Shown: positions 31,469 to 39,498, numbered from the stretch's first letter. The stretch: 45,562 nt of DNA from Betaproteobacteria bacterium RIFCSPLOWO2_12_FULL_64_23 (GCA_001770575.1 MERK01000033.1:1-45562); one strand, 5' to 3'. A program made the numbers and translations. Notes: a model not told the origin generated them from the sequence alone.

Positions 31469-31603
31469 AGCAGGGTGTTGAAAAAGGGGGCACGCCCCCT
31501 TTTAAATCCCCCAAATCAGAGGCTGCCGAAAACGCTTCCCTCTGAGAGAACGCATCAGAACACGTATTCCGTGGCAGCGGGAAGCGTCTTTCAACAGCCT
31601 GCT
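31469..31603. repeat. MITE-like element with 15-base terminal inverted repeats
   Basis: AGCAGGGTGTTGAAA at 31469-31483 and TTTCAACAGCCTGCT at 31589-31603 are inverted copies with one mismatch. The 135-base interior has further pairing (ACGCTTCCC at 31532-31540 with GGGAAGCGT at 31579-31587) and carries the terminator at its left. It has no coding capacity. The whole 366-base gap 31431-31796 holds only this element and no gene. Confidence 0.6.
31482..31503. terminator. Bidirectional intrinsic terminator
   Basis: AAAAGGGGGC and GCCCCCTTTT pair perfectly over ten bases around a two-base loop, with A/T tracts on both sides. It would stop plus-strand transcription from the MFS gene. Confidence 0.75.
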
Positions 31604-31796
31604 AAAGGCGGAGGCGAAGTGGTTGCATGTCAATTTGCAGTGCCTGGGTTCGAGCCGCGATCGGGGAGCTGACCAGGGGTCGCACTCACAGTTAATGAAT
31701 CGCCGTTTCAGCTGTGCAAGCCGAAGTGAACGTGGAATCGGCGCGGCTGGAGCAAGAGGATGTAGAGAGTACGCTCGACCCACCGCGTTCGCGCGG

Positions 31797-32189
31797 TCAA
31801 ATCACCGCGATATCGATCGGCGTGATCGCGCGCGCACGGCGCGCCATCTTTGCGTCGAAGGTGCCGAACCGCTGCGCGTTGCCGATGCTGCTGGCGAGAT
31901 GCAGCGCATCGGCGAATTCCATTCCGGCCTGATACCAGTCGAGGGCTGCGGTAACGCGAACACTGTCCTCCGCGGTGACCTGGGCCATTCCGAGTAATGC
32001 GACCAGGCCCCGCAGGATAGCCACCCGGTCGAGCCGGTAGCTGAAGCGCAGCACCCATTCGGTTTCCAGAAGCACGCTTTTGGCGATGTAGATCTCGTTT
32101 GCGGCAAACGCGGCCGCCGCGCGTTTCGCCTGGGCGGGTTCGTCATTGGTGAGGAGCCTCACCACCAGATTAGTATCGACCGCGAGCAT
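31797..32189 (-). CDS. PIN-domain toxin, VapC family
   Basis: A 130-residue PIN-domain ribonuclease. The four acidic residues expected around the metal site are present: Asp5 (MLAVDTN), Glu42 (LLETEWVL), Asp94 (FADALHLAS) and Asp112 (TFDAKM). VapC toxins cut RNA, often tRNA or rRNA, when released from their antitoxin. The ATG at 32189 lies inside the last codons of the antitoxin gene (20-base overlap), which couples their translation. The longer frame from 32234 is antitoxin sequence in another frame and is rejected. Confidence 0.9.
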   Translation of the reverse strand: MLAVDTNLVVRLLTNDEPAQAKRAAAAFAANEIYIAKSVLLETEWVLRFSYRLDRVAILRGLVALLGMAQVTAEDSVRVTAALDWYQAGMEFADALHLASSIGNAQRFGTFDAKMARRARAITPIDIAVI

Positions 32190-32436
32190 TTCTTTCCTTG
32201 ATGCCGCGGGCGATGGCTTTTTCCATGTCGCCAAGGGATCTCGCCTTGCCGGTATAGCCGGTGGATCCGATCACGTCCTTCAAGGCAGTGGGTTTGAAGG
32301 ATTTCAACGGCCGGAGCAGGACGCCGTCCCCGGCCGCCTCTACCGCGAACTCGGTTCCCGGGGGCCAGTTGTGGGCGTCCCGGACCGATCTGGGCAGAAT
32401 CACCTGTCCCTTCGACGACAGTTTCGTGGTTTCCAT
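32170..32436 (-). CDS. AbrB/MazE-type antitoxin (SpoVT-AbrB domain), partner of the VapC toxin
   Basis: An 88-residue protein. METTKLSSKGQVILPRSVRD is the swapped-hairpin DNA-binding motif of the AbrB/SpoVT fold, followed by PPGTEFAVEAAGDGVLLRPL; the basic C-terminus (MEKAIARGIKERNARGRY) should wrap the toxin. It overlaps the toxin start by 20 bases, the usual antitoxin-first arrangement. Such proteins repress their own promoter, which would lie in the 77 bases between 32437 and 32513. Confidence 0.9.
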   Translation of the reverse strand: METTKLSSKGQVILPRSVRDAHNWPPGTEFAVEAAGDGVLLRPLKSFKPTALKDVIGSTGYTGKARSLGDMEKAIARGIKERNARGRY

Positions 32437-32513
32437 GGCGAATATCGATAGTGGCGGTAAGACGAAAGTAAGACAATTCTAGGCGGAGCGGACGCGGAAC
32501 GCAATCGCTGAAT

Positions 32514-33002
32514 TCAGGAAACGATATACGCCGCGGCACCGCTTGCCAGCAGCGTGCCGTCCGCCCCCAGAAACTCCATGCGCGCGGTCGCGACGCGCGA
32601 ACCGAGGCGCAGCACATTGGCGCGGAGTTCGAAATGATCGCCGGTCGCGGGCCGCAGGTAGTCGATGCGCAAATCGATGGTGCCGAGCTTGCCAAAGCGA
32701 TGGAGCCGCTGCACCGGAGTCTCGTCCATGTGGCGCGCGCCGATGGCCGCCATCACGGCGACGCCGGCCATCGCGTCCAGTCCCGCGCTGATCACCCCAC
32801 CGTGCAGCCGGTTGGAAACAAAGTGGCCGATCAGTTCAGGGCGCATGTCTATCCTTCCTTTCACGCCTTCCGCCTTCAGCGTGGTGATCTTCACGCCCAG
32901 CACGCGGTTGAAGGGAATCATCTCGTCGAAGATCCTGGTCAATCCGGCGACGAATTCCGGCTCGAAGTCAGGCACTGCTGTGGGTTCTGCGCTTTTCTTC
33001 AT
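32514..33002 (-). CDS. Hotdog-fold thioesterase, PaaI/YigI-like
   Basis: A 162-residue protein with one hotdog domain. NRLHGGVISAGLDAMAGVAV is the HGG-type active-site helix, preceded by RIDMRPELIGHF and followed by GTIDLRIDYLRPATGDHFEL. Such enzymes hydrolyse acyl-CoA thioesters, and the start MKKSAEPTAVPDFEPEFVAG is like longer YigI-type members. It is a single gene on the minus strand upstream of the antitoxin. It may release CoA from dead-end esters of the neighbouring pathways, which is inference. Confidence 0.85.
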   Translation of the reverse strand: MKKSAEPTAVPDFEPEFVAGLTRIFDEMIPFNRVLGVKITTLKAEGVKGRIDMRPELIGHFVSNRLHGGVISAGLDAMAGVAVMAAIGARHMDETPVQRLHRFGKLGTIDLRIDYLRPATGDHFELRANVLRLGSRVATARMEFLGADGTLLASGAAAYIVS

Positions 33003-33207
33003 GCTTTATGCTCGGATCGGACAAGTCTGCGTAGTTTACCTCGTAACTTGCGGGCACCGGTGCGGCGCTCGCTTCATTGAGGTATTCCAGGCTGAAAATT
33101 GCGCTTGAGACAGATCAAAAAACCGCCGATTTTGTGGCTTCGTCCGGTTGACTCCCGGCGGGATAACTCGCACTGTAACCGTTGTTGCGTGGCTGTCCGG
33201 AAGCTGG

Positions 33208-33909
33208 ATGCGGGAACTGATCGCAAAATTCGTGATGTTGCCGACATTGGCGCTGGCAGCGCCGGCCGCGCTGGCCCAGGGCGCGACGCCGGACGCGCTG
33301 CTGCGCACGGTCGCCGACGAGGTAATCCGCGAGATCGGGCAAGGCCGAGAGCCAGGGACGGCCGACGCGGTGAAAGTTTCCGCGCTGGTCGAGACCAGGG
33401 TCCTGCCCCTGTTCGATTTCGCGCGCATGACGCGGCTGGCGGTGGCGCGCAACTGGCACCTGGCCACGCCCGAGCAGCAGCGGGTGATCACCGAGGAGTT
33501 CAGGACGCTGCTGGTGCGGACGTATTCGGCTGCGCTCGCTCGCTACCGCGGCGAACGCATCGTGTTCAAGCAGTTGCGCCGCGCCACGTCCGGGACCGAA
33601 GCGACGGTCAGGTCGGAGGTCAAACAAGCGGGGAACGAGCGGATGGTGGTGGACTACGAGATGGCGAAAACGCCGGAGGGCTGGAAGATCCACGGCGTCA
33701 AGGTCGCAGGCGTGTCCCTCGTCACCAACTACCGCGACATCTTCGGCGAGAGGGTGCGCGAAGGCGGCGTGGACGGACTGATCAAGTTTCTCGTGGACAA
33801 GAACCGCGGCGGCGGCTCGAGGTTCAATTCCATCAAGACCGCGTTCTGGGAAAAGTCCAGGGTGGTCTACGCGATTTTCCAGAGCCTGTTCCAGGGCGGC
33901 CAGCCTTAG
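33208..33909 (+). CDS. MlaC-like phospholipid-binding ABC transporter periplasmic protein (orphan)
   Basis: A 233-residue exported protein. The signal peptide MRELIAKFVMLPTLALAAPA is followed by the MlaC pattern: RVLPLFDFARMTRLAVARNW, TPEQQRVITEEFRTLLVRTY, then a lipid-pocket region with VDYEMAKTPEGWKIHGVKVA, GVSLVTNYR and DGLIKFL. MlaC shuttles phospholipids between outer and inner membrane with MlaFEDB. Here no other mla gene is next to it, and a tail of about 25 residues (SIKTAFWEKSRVVYAIFQ) extends beyond the usual end. The ATG at 33208 starts the signal peptide; the in-frame TTG at 33148 adds an unlikely leader. It converges on the SDR gene with a ten-base gap. Confidence 0.85.
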   Translation: MRELIAKFVMLPTLALAAPAALAQGATPDALLRTVADEVIREIGQGREPGTADAVKVSALVETRVLPLFDFARMTRLAVARNWHLATPEQQRVITEEFRTLLVRTYSAALARYRGERIVFKQLRRATSGTEATVRSEVKQAGNERMVVDYEMAKTPEGWKIHGVKVAGVSLVTNYRDIFGERVREGGVDGLIKFLVDKNRGGGSRFNSIKTAFWEKSRVVYAIFQSLFQGGQP

Positions 33910-33919
33910 CGCCGCGCGC

Positions 33920-34762
33920 TCAGCCCATCGGATTGGTGGGATTCCTCTCCTGCAGGATGTCTTCCATGCGCCACTGGATCGAGGGCTTGATTTTCGGGTG
34001 GGTGAGGATGTAGAAGCGCCCCTCGCGCACCGCCTCAAATACTTTTTGCGCCACGTCGGCGGCGGAGAGTTTCCCGGATTGCACCGCTTTTTTCAGACTG
34101 GCGTCGAGCGCCAGGTCGGCCGCGGTCTTGTGCCGGGTTTCGCTCAGTTCGGCCGGGCGGTTGCGCCCCGAATCGGCGATGCCCGTGGGCACGTAGGCCG
34201 GGCACAGCACCGAGCACTTCACCTTGTCCGTCTGTTGCGCGAGGTCGTGGTGCAGGCATTCCGTGAGCGTCACCACCGCATGCTTGGATACGCAGTAGAT
34301 GCCCATGCCGGGCGGCGAAATCAGGCCCGCGACCGAGGCGGTGTTGACGATATGGCCTTCGCTGCCCTGCTTCAGCATGATCGGCGTGAACACGCGCACC
34401 CCGTGGATCACCCCCCACATGTTGACGCCCAGCACCCACTCCCAATCGGCGACGGTGTTGTCCCAGACCTTGCCGCCCTCGGCCACGCCGGCGTTGTTGG
34501 CGAGCAGGTGCACACCGCCGAAAGCCGCCAGCGTCTTTTGCGCCAGCGCCTCGACCTCGGCCGCTTTGGACACATCGGTGCGCACGCCGATGACCTTCGC
34601 CCCGGCCGCCTTCATCTCGGCTACGGTCCTGGCGAGCGCATCGGGTTCGACGTCGGCGAGCACGATGTGCATGCCCTCGCGCGCGAAGCGATCGGCCATG
34701 GCGCGCCCGAGGCCGCTCGCGCCGCCGGTGATGACCGCGACCTTGCCTTGAAAGTCTTTCAT
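33920..34762 (-). CDS. SDR family oxidoreductase
   Basis: A 280-residue classical SDR. KVAVITGGASGLGRAMADRF is the cofactor loop, ANNAGVAEGG follows, and the catalytic region is NTASVAGL and GIYCVSKHAVVTLTECLHH. The C-terminal 60 residues (DLALDASLKKAVQSG, FYILTHPKIKPSIQWRMEDI) are typical of long-tailed SDRs annotated as short-chain dehydrogenases of fatty or hydroxy compounds. Its ATG at 34762 lies after the REP-like repeats. The enzyme stands apart from the SDRs of the pathway cluster. Confidence 0.88.
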   Translation of the reverse strand: MKDFQGKVAVITGGASGLGRAMADRFAREGMHIVLADVEPDALARTVAEMKAAGAKVIGVRTDVSKAAEVEALAQKTLAAFGGVHLLANNAGVAEGGKVWDNTVADWEWVLGVNMWGVIHGVRVFTPIMLKQGSEGHIVNTASVAGLISPPGMGIYCVSKHAVVTLTECLHHDLAQQTDKVKCSVLCPAYVPTGIADSGRNRPAELSETRHKTAADLALDASLKKAVQSGKLSAADVAQKVFEAVREGRFYILTHPKIKPSIQWRMEDILQERNPTNPMG

Positions 34763-34820
34763 GGGACGAACACTCCGCTGTCAGGGGAAAGCAGCATCAT
34801 ACTGAATCGGCGGGCAAGCG

Positions 34821-34886
34821 GCGTGGGAGCGAGCTTGCTCGCGAACGCTCGCGGCGTGGGAGCGAGCTTGCTCGCGAACGCTCGCC
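34821..34886. repeat. Tandem 33-base REP-like palindromic repeat (two copies)
   Basis: The unit beginning GCGTGGGAGCGAGCTTGCTC occurs at 34821-34853 and 34854-34886. The central GCGAGC-TT-GCTCGC is a perfect palindrome (34829-34842 in unit 1), flanked by a weaker GAGCG/CGCTC pair. GTGGGAGCGAGCTTGCTCGC is very like the REP elements of Pseudomonas. It lies between the thioesterase stop and the SDR start, both on the minus strand, where such hairpins can stabilise or terminate transcripts. Confidence 0.8.
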
Positions 34887-34894
34887 GTGTCGTG

Positions 34895-35308
34895 CTACCA
34901 GTTTTTTTTCGCCGCCAGCGGCAGCACCGTGCGCGGCCGGCGGTTCTTGTCGGTGGCGACGTAGGTGAGCGTCGCTTCGGTCACCTTGACGATCTCGATG
35001 TCCTCGGGATTGCGCTGCGCGTACACCTCGACGTTGACGGTGATTGAAGTGTTGCCCACGCGCACGATCTCGGCATAGAAAGAAACGAGGTCGCCGATTT
35101 GCACCGGCTGCTTGAACTGAAACGAATTCACCGCCACCGTGGCCACACGGCCGCGCGCATGGCGCCCGGCGAGGACGCCGCCGGCGATGTCGACCTGCGA
35201 CATGATCCAGCCGCCGAAAATGTCGCCGTGATGGTTGGCGTCGGCGGGCATCGGCATCACCCGCAGCACCGGTTCCTTGCCTTCGGGGAGTTTCACTGGT
35301 TCGGACAT
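34895..35308 (-). CDS. yciA: Acyl-CoA thioesterase, YciA-like hotdog protein
   Basis: A 137-residue hotdog thioesterase. MSEPVKLPEGKEPVLRVMPM opens it, ADANHHGDIFGGWIMSQVDI carries the active-site aspartate, and SFQFKQPVQIGDLVSFYAEI and VTEATLTYVATDKNRRPR complete the YciA pattern. YciA hydrolyses a broad range of acyl-CoA esters. The ATG at 35308 was preferred to 35317. It is a separate transcription unit upstream of the SDR gene, with the REP-like repeats between. The 316-base gap 35309-35624 upstream holds no gene; it has a short CCGG-flanked palindrome near 35450 and probably the OmpA promoter. Confidence 0.88.
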   Translation of the reverse strand: MSEPVKLPEGKEPVLRVMPMPADANHHGDIFGGWIMSQVDIAGGVLAGRHARGRVATVAVNSFQFKQPVQIGDLVSFYAEIVRVGNTSITVNVEVYAQRNPEDIEIVKVTEATLTYVATDKNRRPRTVLPLAAKKNW

Positions 35309-35624
35309 GGGGTCCAATATTACGCCAAATGTGGTTCAGGGTCTTGCGCATTGGCGCGTGTGCTTGCACGGCCGGATATGCTCGAGAGCCGCATGGATAC
35401 TGGGCTTTCGGCACATTGACCTAGCGAGCGGCGCGGCGCGCGTGCGCCGGCGGCATGCCGGAAAGAATATTTCGCAGTATGTGCGCTACCGCCCAGATCG
35501 CTGCCGCGCCCTTGCCGGACAATGCGCCCATTGCCAGTCAGTTTCTCTTACCGTGATTCGCGGCTATGGAAAGTGGGGATGGAAGCTGCAGGCGGAATCA
35601 CCGTTGTCTACCAGGAGAAACACC

Positions 35625-36323
35625 ATGAACACATCATTCAGCAAGAAGCAGATAGGGCTCGCAGTTGCATGCGCCCTGGCGTTGGGCATTCTGTCCGGAG
35701 CCGCGAACGCGCAAAAAGACAATGATAAAGCCTATCTCAACGATAGCCGCAGTGCCGTAGTCAAGAGCGGCTTCGGTCTGTGCTGGAACACCGGCTTTGG
35801 CCCGCCCCCGCCGCCGAGCGCCGAATGCGACCCGAATTACGTCGCTTACGTTGCGCCGCCGGCGGAAAAGGCCGCGCCCGCTGCACCGCCGATGAAAGTG
35901 GCCGCGCTTACCCCGCCGCCCGCGCCGAAGCCGGTGGCCGAGAAGCTGACGCTGGAGGCCGATACGCTGTTCGACTTCGACAAGGCCACGCTGCGTCCGG
36001 CAGGGCGTGACGCGCTGGATACCTTCGTCGGCAAGCTAAAGGACATCAGCCCCGAAACCATCATGACCATCGGCCATGCGGACCGCATCGGCAGCGAGCG
36101 CTACAACCAGCGCCTGTCCGAGCAGCGCGTGGCATCGGTAAAAGACTACATGGTCAGCAAGGGCGTGGAGCCGAACCGCATTTATACCGAAGGCAAGGGC
36201 GAAACGCAGCCGGTCACCAAAGCCGAGGATTGCGCCGGTCCCAAGAGCACGAAACTCATTGCCTGCCTGCAGCCTGACCGCCGCGTCGATATTGAAGTGA
36301 TCGGCACCAGGATCGTGCGCTAG
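35625..36323 (+). CDS. ompA: OmpA family outer-membrane protein (C-terminal peptidoglycan-binding domain)
   Basis: A 232-residue exported protein. The signal peptide (KKQIGLAVACALALGILS, then ANA) is followed by the betaproteobacterial hallmark DSRSAVVKSGFGLCWNTGFG, and a proline/alanine linker at about residues 85-108. The C-terminal OmpA domain (about 108-228) contains LFDFDKATLRPAGRDALDTF, IGHADRIGSERYNQRLSEQR and PDRRVDIEVIGTR. The ATG at 35625 follows AGGAGA. It lacks a large beta-barrel of its own, as in related short OmpA proteins. A GC-rich hairpin at 36360-36385 follows the stop. Confidence 0.93.
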   Translation: MNTSFSKKQIGLAVACALALGILSGAANAQKDNDKAYLNDSRSAVVKSGFGLCWNTGFGPPPPPSAECDPNYVAYVAPPAEKAAPAAPPMKVAALTPPPAPKPVAEKLTLEADTLFDFDKATLRPAGRDALDTFVGKLKDISPETIMTIGHADRIGSERYNQRLSEQRVASVKDYMVSKGVEPNRIYTEGKGETQPVTKAEDCAGPKSTKLIACLQPDRRVDIEVIGTRIVR

Positions 36324-36359
36324 TCGAACTACGGCAAAGGTCCTGCGCGAGCGGGGCCC

Positions 36360-36385
36360 GCGTTGCGCGCTGGTGCTCGCAACGC
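36360..36385 (+). other. Hairpin after the OmpA gene
   Basis: GCGTTGCG and CGCAACGC pair over eight bases around a ten-base loop, 37 bases after the stop codon. There is no T-run, so it is more likely a transcript-stabilising stem than a terminator. Confidence 0.4.
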
Positions 36386-36427
36386 AGTTCAACCTGACCT
36401 TGGGTTTTCAAGGCCGCGAACAGGAAT

Positions 36428-36445
36428 GCGCCGCATTGGCGGCGC
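36428..36445 (+). terminator. Possible terminator between OmpA and the lipoprotein gene
   Basis: GCGCCGC and GCGGCGC with a four-base loop, followed by CGGCCCCGTTT. The short T-run makes it a weak candidate. Confidence 0.4.
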
Positions 36446-36481
36446 GGCCCCGTTTAGATCGTTCTTTGGATTGGAGACATC

Positions 36482-36631
36482 ATGTTCAAGGCAATTTTGG
36501 CAATGTTGGTTCTGACCGGCGCTTTCGGCGCGCTCGCGGGTTGCAATACCGTCGACGGCATAGGCAAAGACCTCGGGGTAGCGGGTGCAGCGACCTCGGA
36601 CACGGCGCGTGACGTCGGCAAAAAAATGTAG
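36482..36631 (+). CDS. Entericidin A/B-like small lipoprotein
   Basis: A 49-residue protein. MFKAILAMLVLTGAFGALAG is a lipoprotein signal ending in the lipobox LAGC (Cys21), and the mature part NTVDGIGKDLGVAGAATSDT is typical of entericidin-like peptides. TTGGAG lies before the ATG at 36482. Entericidins are small outer-membrane-associated lipoproteins of toxin-antidote pairs; whether this one acts that way is unknown. No partner gene is adjacent. Confidence 0.85.
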   Translation: MFKAILAMLVLTGAFGALAGCNTVDGIGKDLGVAGAATSDTARDVGKKM

Positions 36632-36716
36632 TTTGCAATTTCACGTCGAGGCGACGCTCCCGTTATTGCACCGACGCGAGCGTCACCCGACATAGCTTAA
36701 TTGGAAGGAAGCACGC

Positions 36717-37292
36717 ATGAACACGCAAGTGAACAAGATTGAGCCGCAATCCGGCAAATTCCCCCAGGCTGTCATCTGGATCGCAGGCATCGCATTGACC
36801 CTGTTCTGCGCCGTGGGCATTGCCGCGGTGATGGGCTGGATCCCAAATTCGATGGGCGGACCGGGCGACACGGCTGCAGTCCAACTGCAGTCGGCGAACA
36901 CCTCGGCGCCCGCCGCCGCGAAAGCGCGTACGGCCAAGGCGGTGGCCTCCGCGAAATGCGCCGAATGCGGCGTGATCGAGTCGGTGCGCGAAATCGCCGC
37001 AAAGGGCCAGGGTAGCGGTCTTGGAGCGGTAGGCGGCGCGGTCGTTGGCGGCCTGCTCGGCAACCAAGTCGGCGGCGGCCGCGGCAAGGACGTCATGACC
37101 GTGGTCGGTGCAGTCGGTGGCGCAGTGGCTGGCAACGAGGTCGAGAAGCGGGTGAAGGCGACCACGAGCTACGAGGTCACCGTGCGCCTGAACGACGGCT
37201 CGAGCCGCGTCATCAGCGAAGCGAGCGCGCCGAGTTGGCGCACAGGCGACAAAGTCAAGATCGTCAACGGCGCGATTCAGTCGAACGCCTGA
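36717..37292 (+). CDS. Glycine-zipper (2TM) domain protein
   Basis: A 191-residue protein with one N-terminal hydrophobic segment at about residues 17-43 (AVIWIAGIALTLFCAVGIAA), an Ala-rich stretch, CAECG, and a glycine-zipper region (GLGAVGGAVVGGLLGNQVGG, TVVGAVGGAVAGNEVEK). The C-terminus (YEVTVRLNDGSSRVISEAS) is like that of SlyB/17-kDa antigen family proteins. It is probably an envelope protein. The ATG at 36717 follows TTGGAAGGAA. A weak hairpin is at 37299-37315 and a terminator at 37418-37444. Confidence 0.8.
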   Translation: MNTQVNKIEPQSGKFPQAVIWIAGIALTLFCAVGIAAVMGWIPNSMGGPGDTAAVQLQSANTSAPAAAKARTAKAVASAKCAECGVIESVREIAAKGQGSGLGAVGGAVVGGLLGNQVGGGRGKDVMTVVGAVGGAVAGNEVEKRVKATTSYEVTVRLNDGSSRVISEASAPSWRTGDKVKIVNGAIQSNA

Positions 37293-37417
37293 GCCTTGGA
37301 GGCGCAGGCCGCCTCTTTCGGCGATCAAGCCTGTACGCAGCAGTGACACAGGTTCGCGCAGTACAGCAGTCGCCGCTGCACGCGTCCGGGTGACGCTGCT
37401 CCAGGTCGATTGGCAAC

Positions 37418-37444
37418 AAATGGGCCGCTGCGTGCGGCCTATTT
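37418..37444. terminator. Bidirectional terminator between convergent genes
   Basis: AAATGGGCCGC and GCGGCCTATTT pair over eleven bases (one G-T pair) around a five-base loop, with T-rich flanks on both strands. It overlaps the stop codon of the minus-strand AsmA-like fragment. Confidence 0.65.
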
Positions 37445-38565
37445 CTTTGGTGTTTTCTTTTCCTTCTTGCCGAACAGGTTTTCGGCCCAGCCTCCGACTT
37501 TCGCGCCCGCCGAGGTGCCCAGTCCCGGGCCCAATATGGCGGTGCCAACCGCCGCGCCCGCCACCGTTCCAGCGGTGGGATAAAGCAAAGGTGAATCGAG
37601 CGTGCCCGCGACGTTGAGGGGCACGTTGGCGCTCGCGCCCACCGCCTTGATCTGGGCGTTGATGCGGCCCGATAGTTCTTTCCTGGTGGAGATGCTCACG
37701 TTGCCGTCGGCGGCCAGCGTGCCCGAGGCAATCTTGAGTCTGGTGAAACGGTAGCCGCCGCGCTCCATGACGAGGTGCCCGGACAACTCCTCAAAACGCG
37801 TCTCTCCGCCAGTCGTTCCCTGCTTGATCAGATTGGTGGCGGCTTTTTCGATGTCAACGCCATGCAACGCGCCGTTCCGCACGTCAAAACGCGTTTCCAG
37901 CCGCAGTGCATTCACAATCTGATCCGCCGAGGCCGCCGAGGCGGAGAACACCAGTTTGGCACTGAGCTTGCCGCTCATGCGGGTGCCAGGTGACAGCAGG
38001 GCAGCGACTTGTGTCAGCTCCAGCCCGCGGACGTCGAGCGCGCCGCCGAGCTGCAGCCCTTTGCGCCAGCTGACGGTCGTCTTTCCAGTGACAGTGCCGC
38101 CATAAAGCCCGGCGCGGATCTCGCCCAGGTCGGCATCGTTGAGCGTCGCCACCCCTTTAACGATCAACTCGTCGAACACCAGCGCCGGTCCGGCCGGCAA
38201 TGTCCACGACTTTGCGCTGGCGTCGATCAGATATTTCGAACCGGCAGGCGTGATCAGCGCCTTGAGCTTGCCGTCCTGCGTGGCAATCGACGCGTCTTTC
38301 GGTGCGCCCGTATCGTTGAGACTGATGCGCGCATCGAACGGGCCAAGGCTCGTCTTGCCGAAATTGACCAGCGCGTTGGTGAGGCGGAGGCTCTCCACCC
38401 GGAGGAGTGGCGGCGTCTGCTGCTGCGGCGCGTCGGCATCCGCCTTGATCCATGCCGGAATGTTGTCGATCGCCTTCCGCGTCAGGGACAGAGAATCGAT
38501 GTCGACGCGCTTGATGACCTTGGTCGATTGCAGCAGCGAAAAAAGATCGGGAATCATCACAGTGA
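37439..38565 (-). pseudogene. AsmA family protein gene, 5' truncated
   Basis: The frame gives about 370 residues of an AsmA-type protein: DLFSLLQSTKVIKRVDIDSL, SLTRKAIDNIPAWI, LALPAGPALVFDELIVKG-like repeats, and GTLDSPLLYPTAGTVAGAAV near the C-terminus with the glycine-rich tail and KKEKKTPKK. AsmA proteins normally start with an N-terminal membrane anchor. None is present here; the frame continues upstream into sequence antisense to an outer-membrane barrel gene. The start of homology lies at about 38551-38565. The 5' part, with the anchor and promoter, has been lost. It could be expressed only from a fortuitous start. Confidence 0.75.
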
Positions 38566-38567
38566 CG

Positions 38568-38753
38568 AACCCCACCCCGAGCAAGCGCGACACCAGCGTC
38601 AAGTTCGGCGCGGGGCTGCAGTACGATTTCACTCGGTCTCTGGGCATGCGCCTCGAGGCCGAACGCTACCGCATCAACGACGCGGTCGGCAACAAGGGTG
38701 ACGTCGATCTTGTGTCGGTAGGCCTGGTCTTCCGTTTTCCGGCCACGCGATAG
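38568..38753 (+). pseudogene. C-terminal remnant of an OmpA-like outer-membrane beta-barrel protein
   Basis: In one frame the sequence reads SKRDTSVKFGAGLQYDFTRS, then LGMRLEAERYRINDAVGNKG and DVDLVSVGLVFRF, closely matching the last two or three strands of beta-barrel OmpA-type porins, which end in F/RF. About 60 residues remain of what would be roughly 170-200. Everything 5' of it is AsmA sequence on the other strand, so gene and promoter are missing. Confidence 0.75.
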
Positions 38754-38927
38754 CCCGAGGGCGTCCTAAGTCGCGGCGACCGGCGGAAACAAGCGGACAA
38801 GTCTAAAAACCCGCGACAGGCCGGCTGCGACAGCCGGTTGCGGCAGGGACTGGGGATTGCTTGCAATGCGATGCGTTTGGCGCGCGGCAGTCTTCCTCGC
38901 CCTACCGCGCTGGAACAGCTGCTTTTG

Positions 38928-39464
38928 CTATCGGCCCAGATCGTCGATGGCGTCGATGACCATTCCGGTACCGATTGCAATCAGCAGGATGTCGGTCGCC
39001 ACGCGCACGTAGCGGTAGCCTCGCGGCGGCACGCCGATCTGCACCACCAGCGGCTGTGGCACGTTGTAATAGATCACTTCGCGCGGCAATGGCCGCCCGA
39101 CCTGCCATTTCTTCGCCTGGCCGGGGGGCATGCAGCCGTTGTGCTTTTTCGCCAATCCCGGCGGGCAGCGGCCGCCGCGGAATTGCTCGGCGTAGTATTC
39201 GCGCACGTACACGCGATGCTGGTCCTCGAAATGGCTGCGTTTTCCGGCGGAGGGGCCGTCGTTGCCACGCCGCGATTTATTGTCGTCATCGCGCCGCTCG
39301 CCTTTTTGTTCGTCGCGCCGGTCCATTTGCTCGTTCTTCTGGTTCTTGCCGCCCTTGCCGCCACCGGCCCAGGAGGGCTTCTCGGCCATCACCGGGCCCG
39401 CGGCGAGGATTCCACCGATAACAAGCGCCAACGCGCATTTCATTTTCAGGGTAAAGGTCTTCAT
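38928..39464 (-). CDS. RcnB/CigR-like periplasmic protein
   Basis: A 178-residue exported protein. The signal peptide MKTFTLKMKCALALVIGGIL is followed by a charged Gly/Lys/Arg/Asp-rich region (about 25-75) and the RcnB-type C-terminus: RCPPGLAKKHNGCMPPGQAK, GRPLPREVIYYNVPQPLVVQ and DILLIAIGTGMVIDAIDDL. RcnB is a periplasmic protein linked to nickel/cobalt handling in E. coli and CigR is a virulence-associated homologue; a function here is not known. The ATG at 39464 (with GGAGA upstream) was preferred to the frame from 39533, which would read through the tandem repeats at 39499-39544. Confidence 0.8.
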   Translation of the reverse strand: MKTFTLKMKCALALVIGGILAAGPVMAEKPSWAGGGKGGKNQKNEQMDRRDEQKGERRDDDNKSRRGNDGPSAGKRSHFEDQHRVYVREYYAEQFRGGRCPPGLAKKHNGCMPPGQAKKWQVGRPLPREVIYYNVPQPLVVQIGVPPRGYRYVRVATDILLIAIGTGMVIDAIDDLGR

Positions 39465-39498
39465 GGTGTGTCTCCAGGTCAGGAATGCGGGGTCCATT

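Noticed and set aside
34821-34886. CRISPR-like repeats
   Set aside because: Only two directly adjacent units without spacers and with a REP-type palindrome; no cas genes.
35235-35624. An N-terminal extension of OmpA by 130 residues
   Set aside because: The in-frame upstream codons show no signal or domain; the ATG at 35625 has AGGAGA and opens a proper signal peptide.
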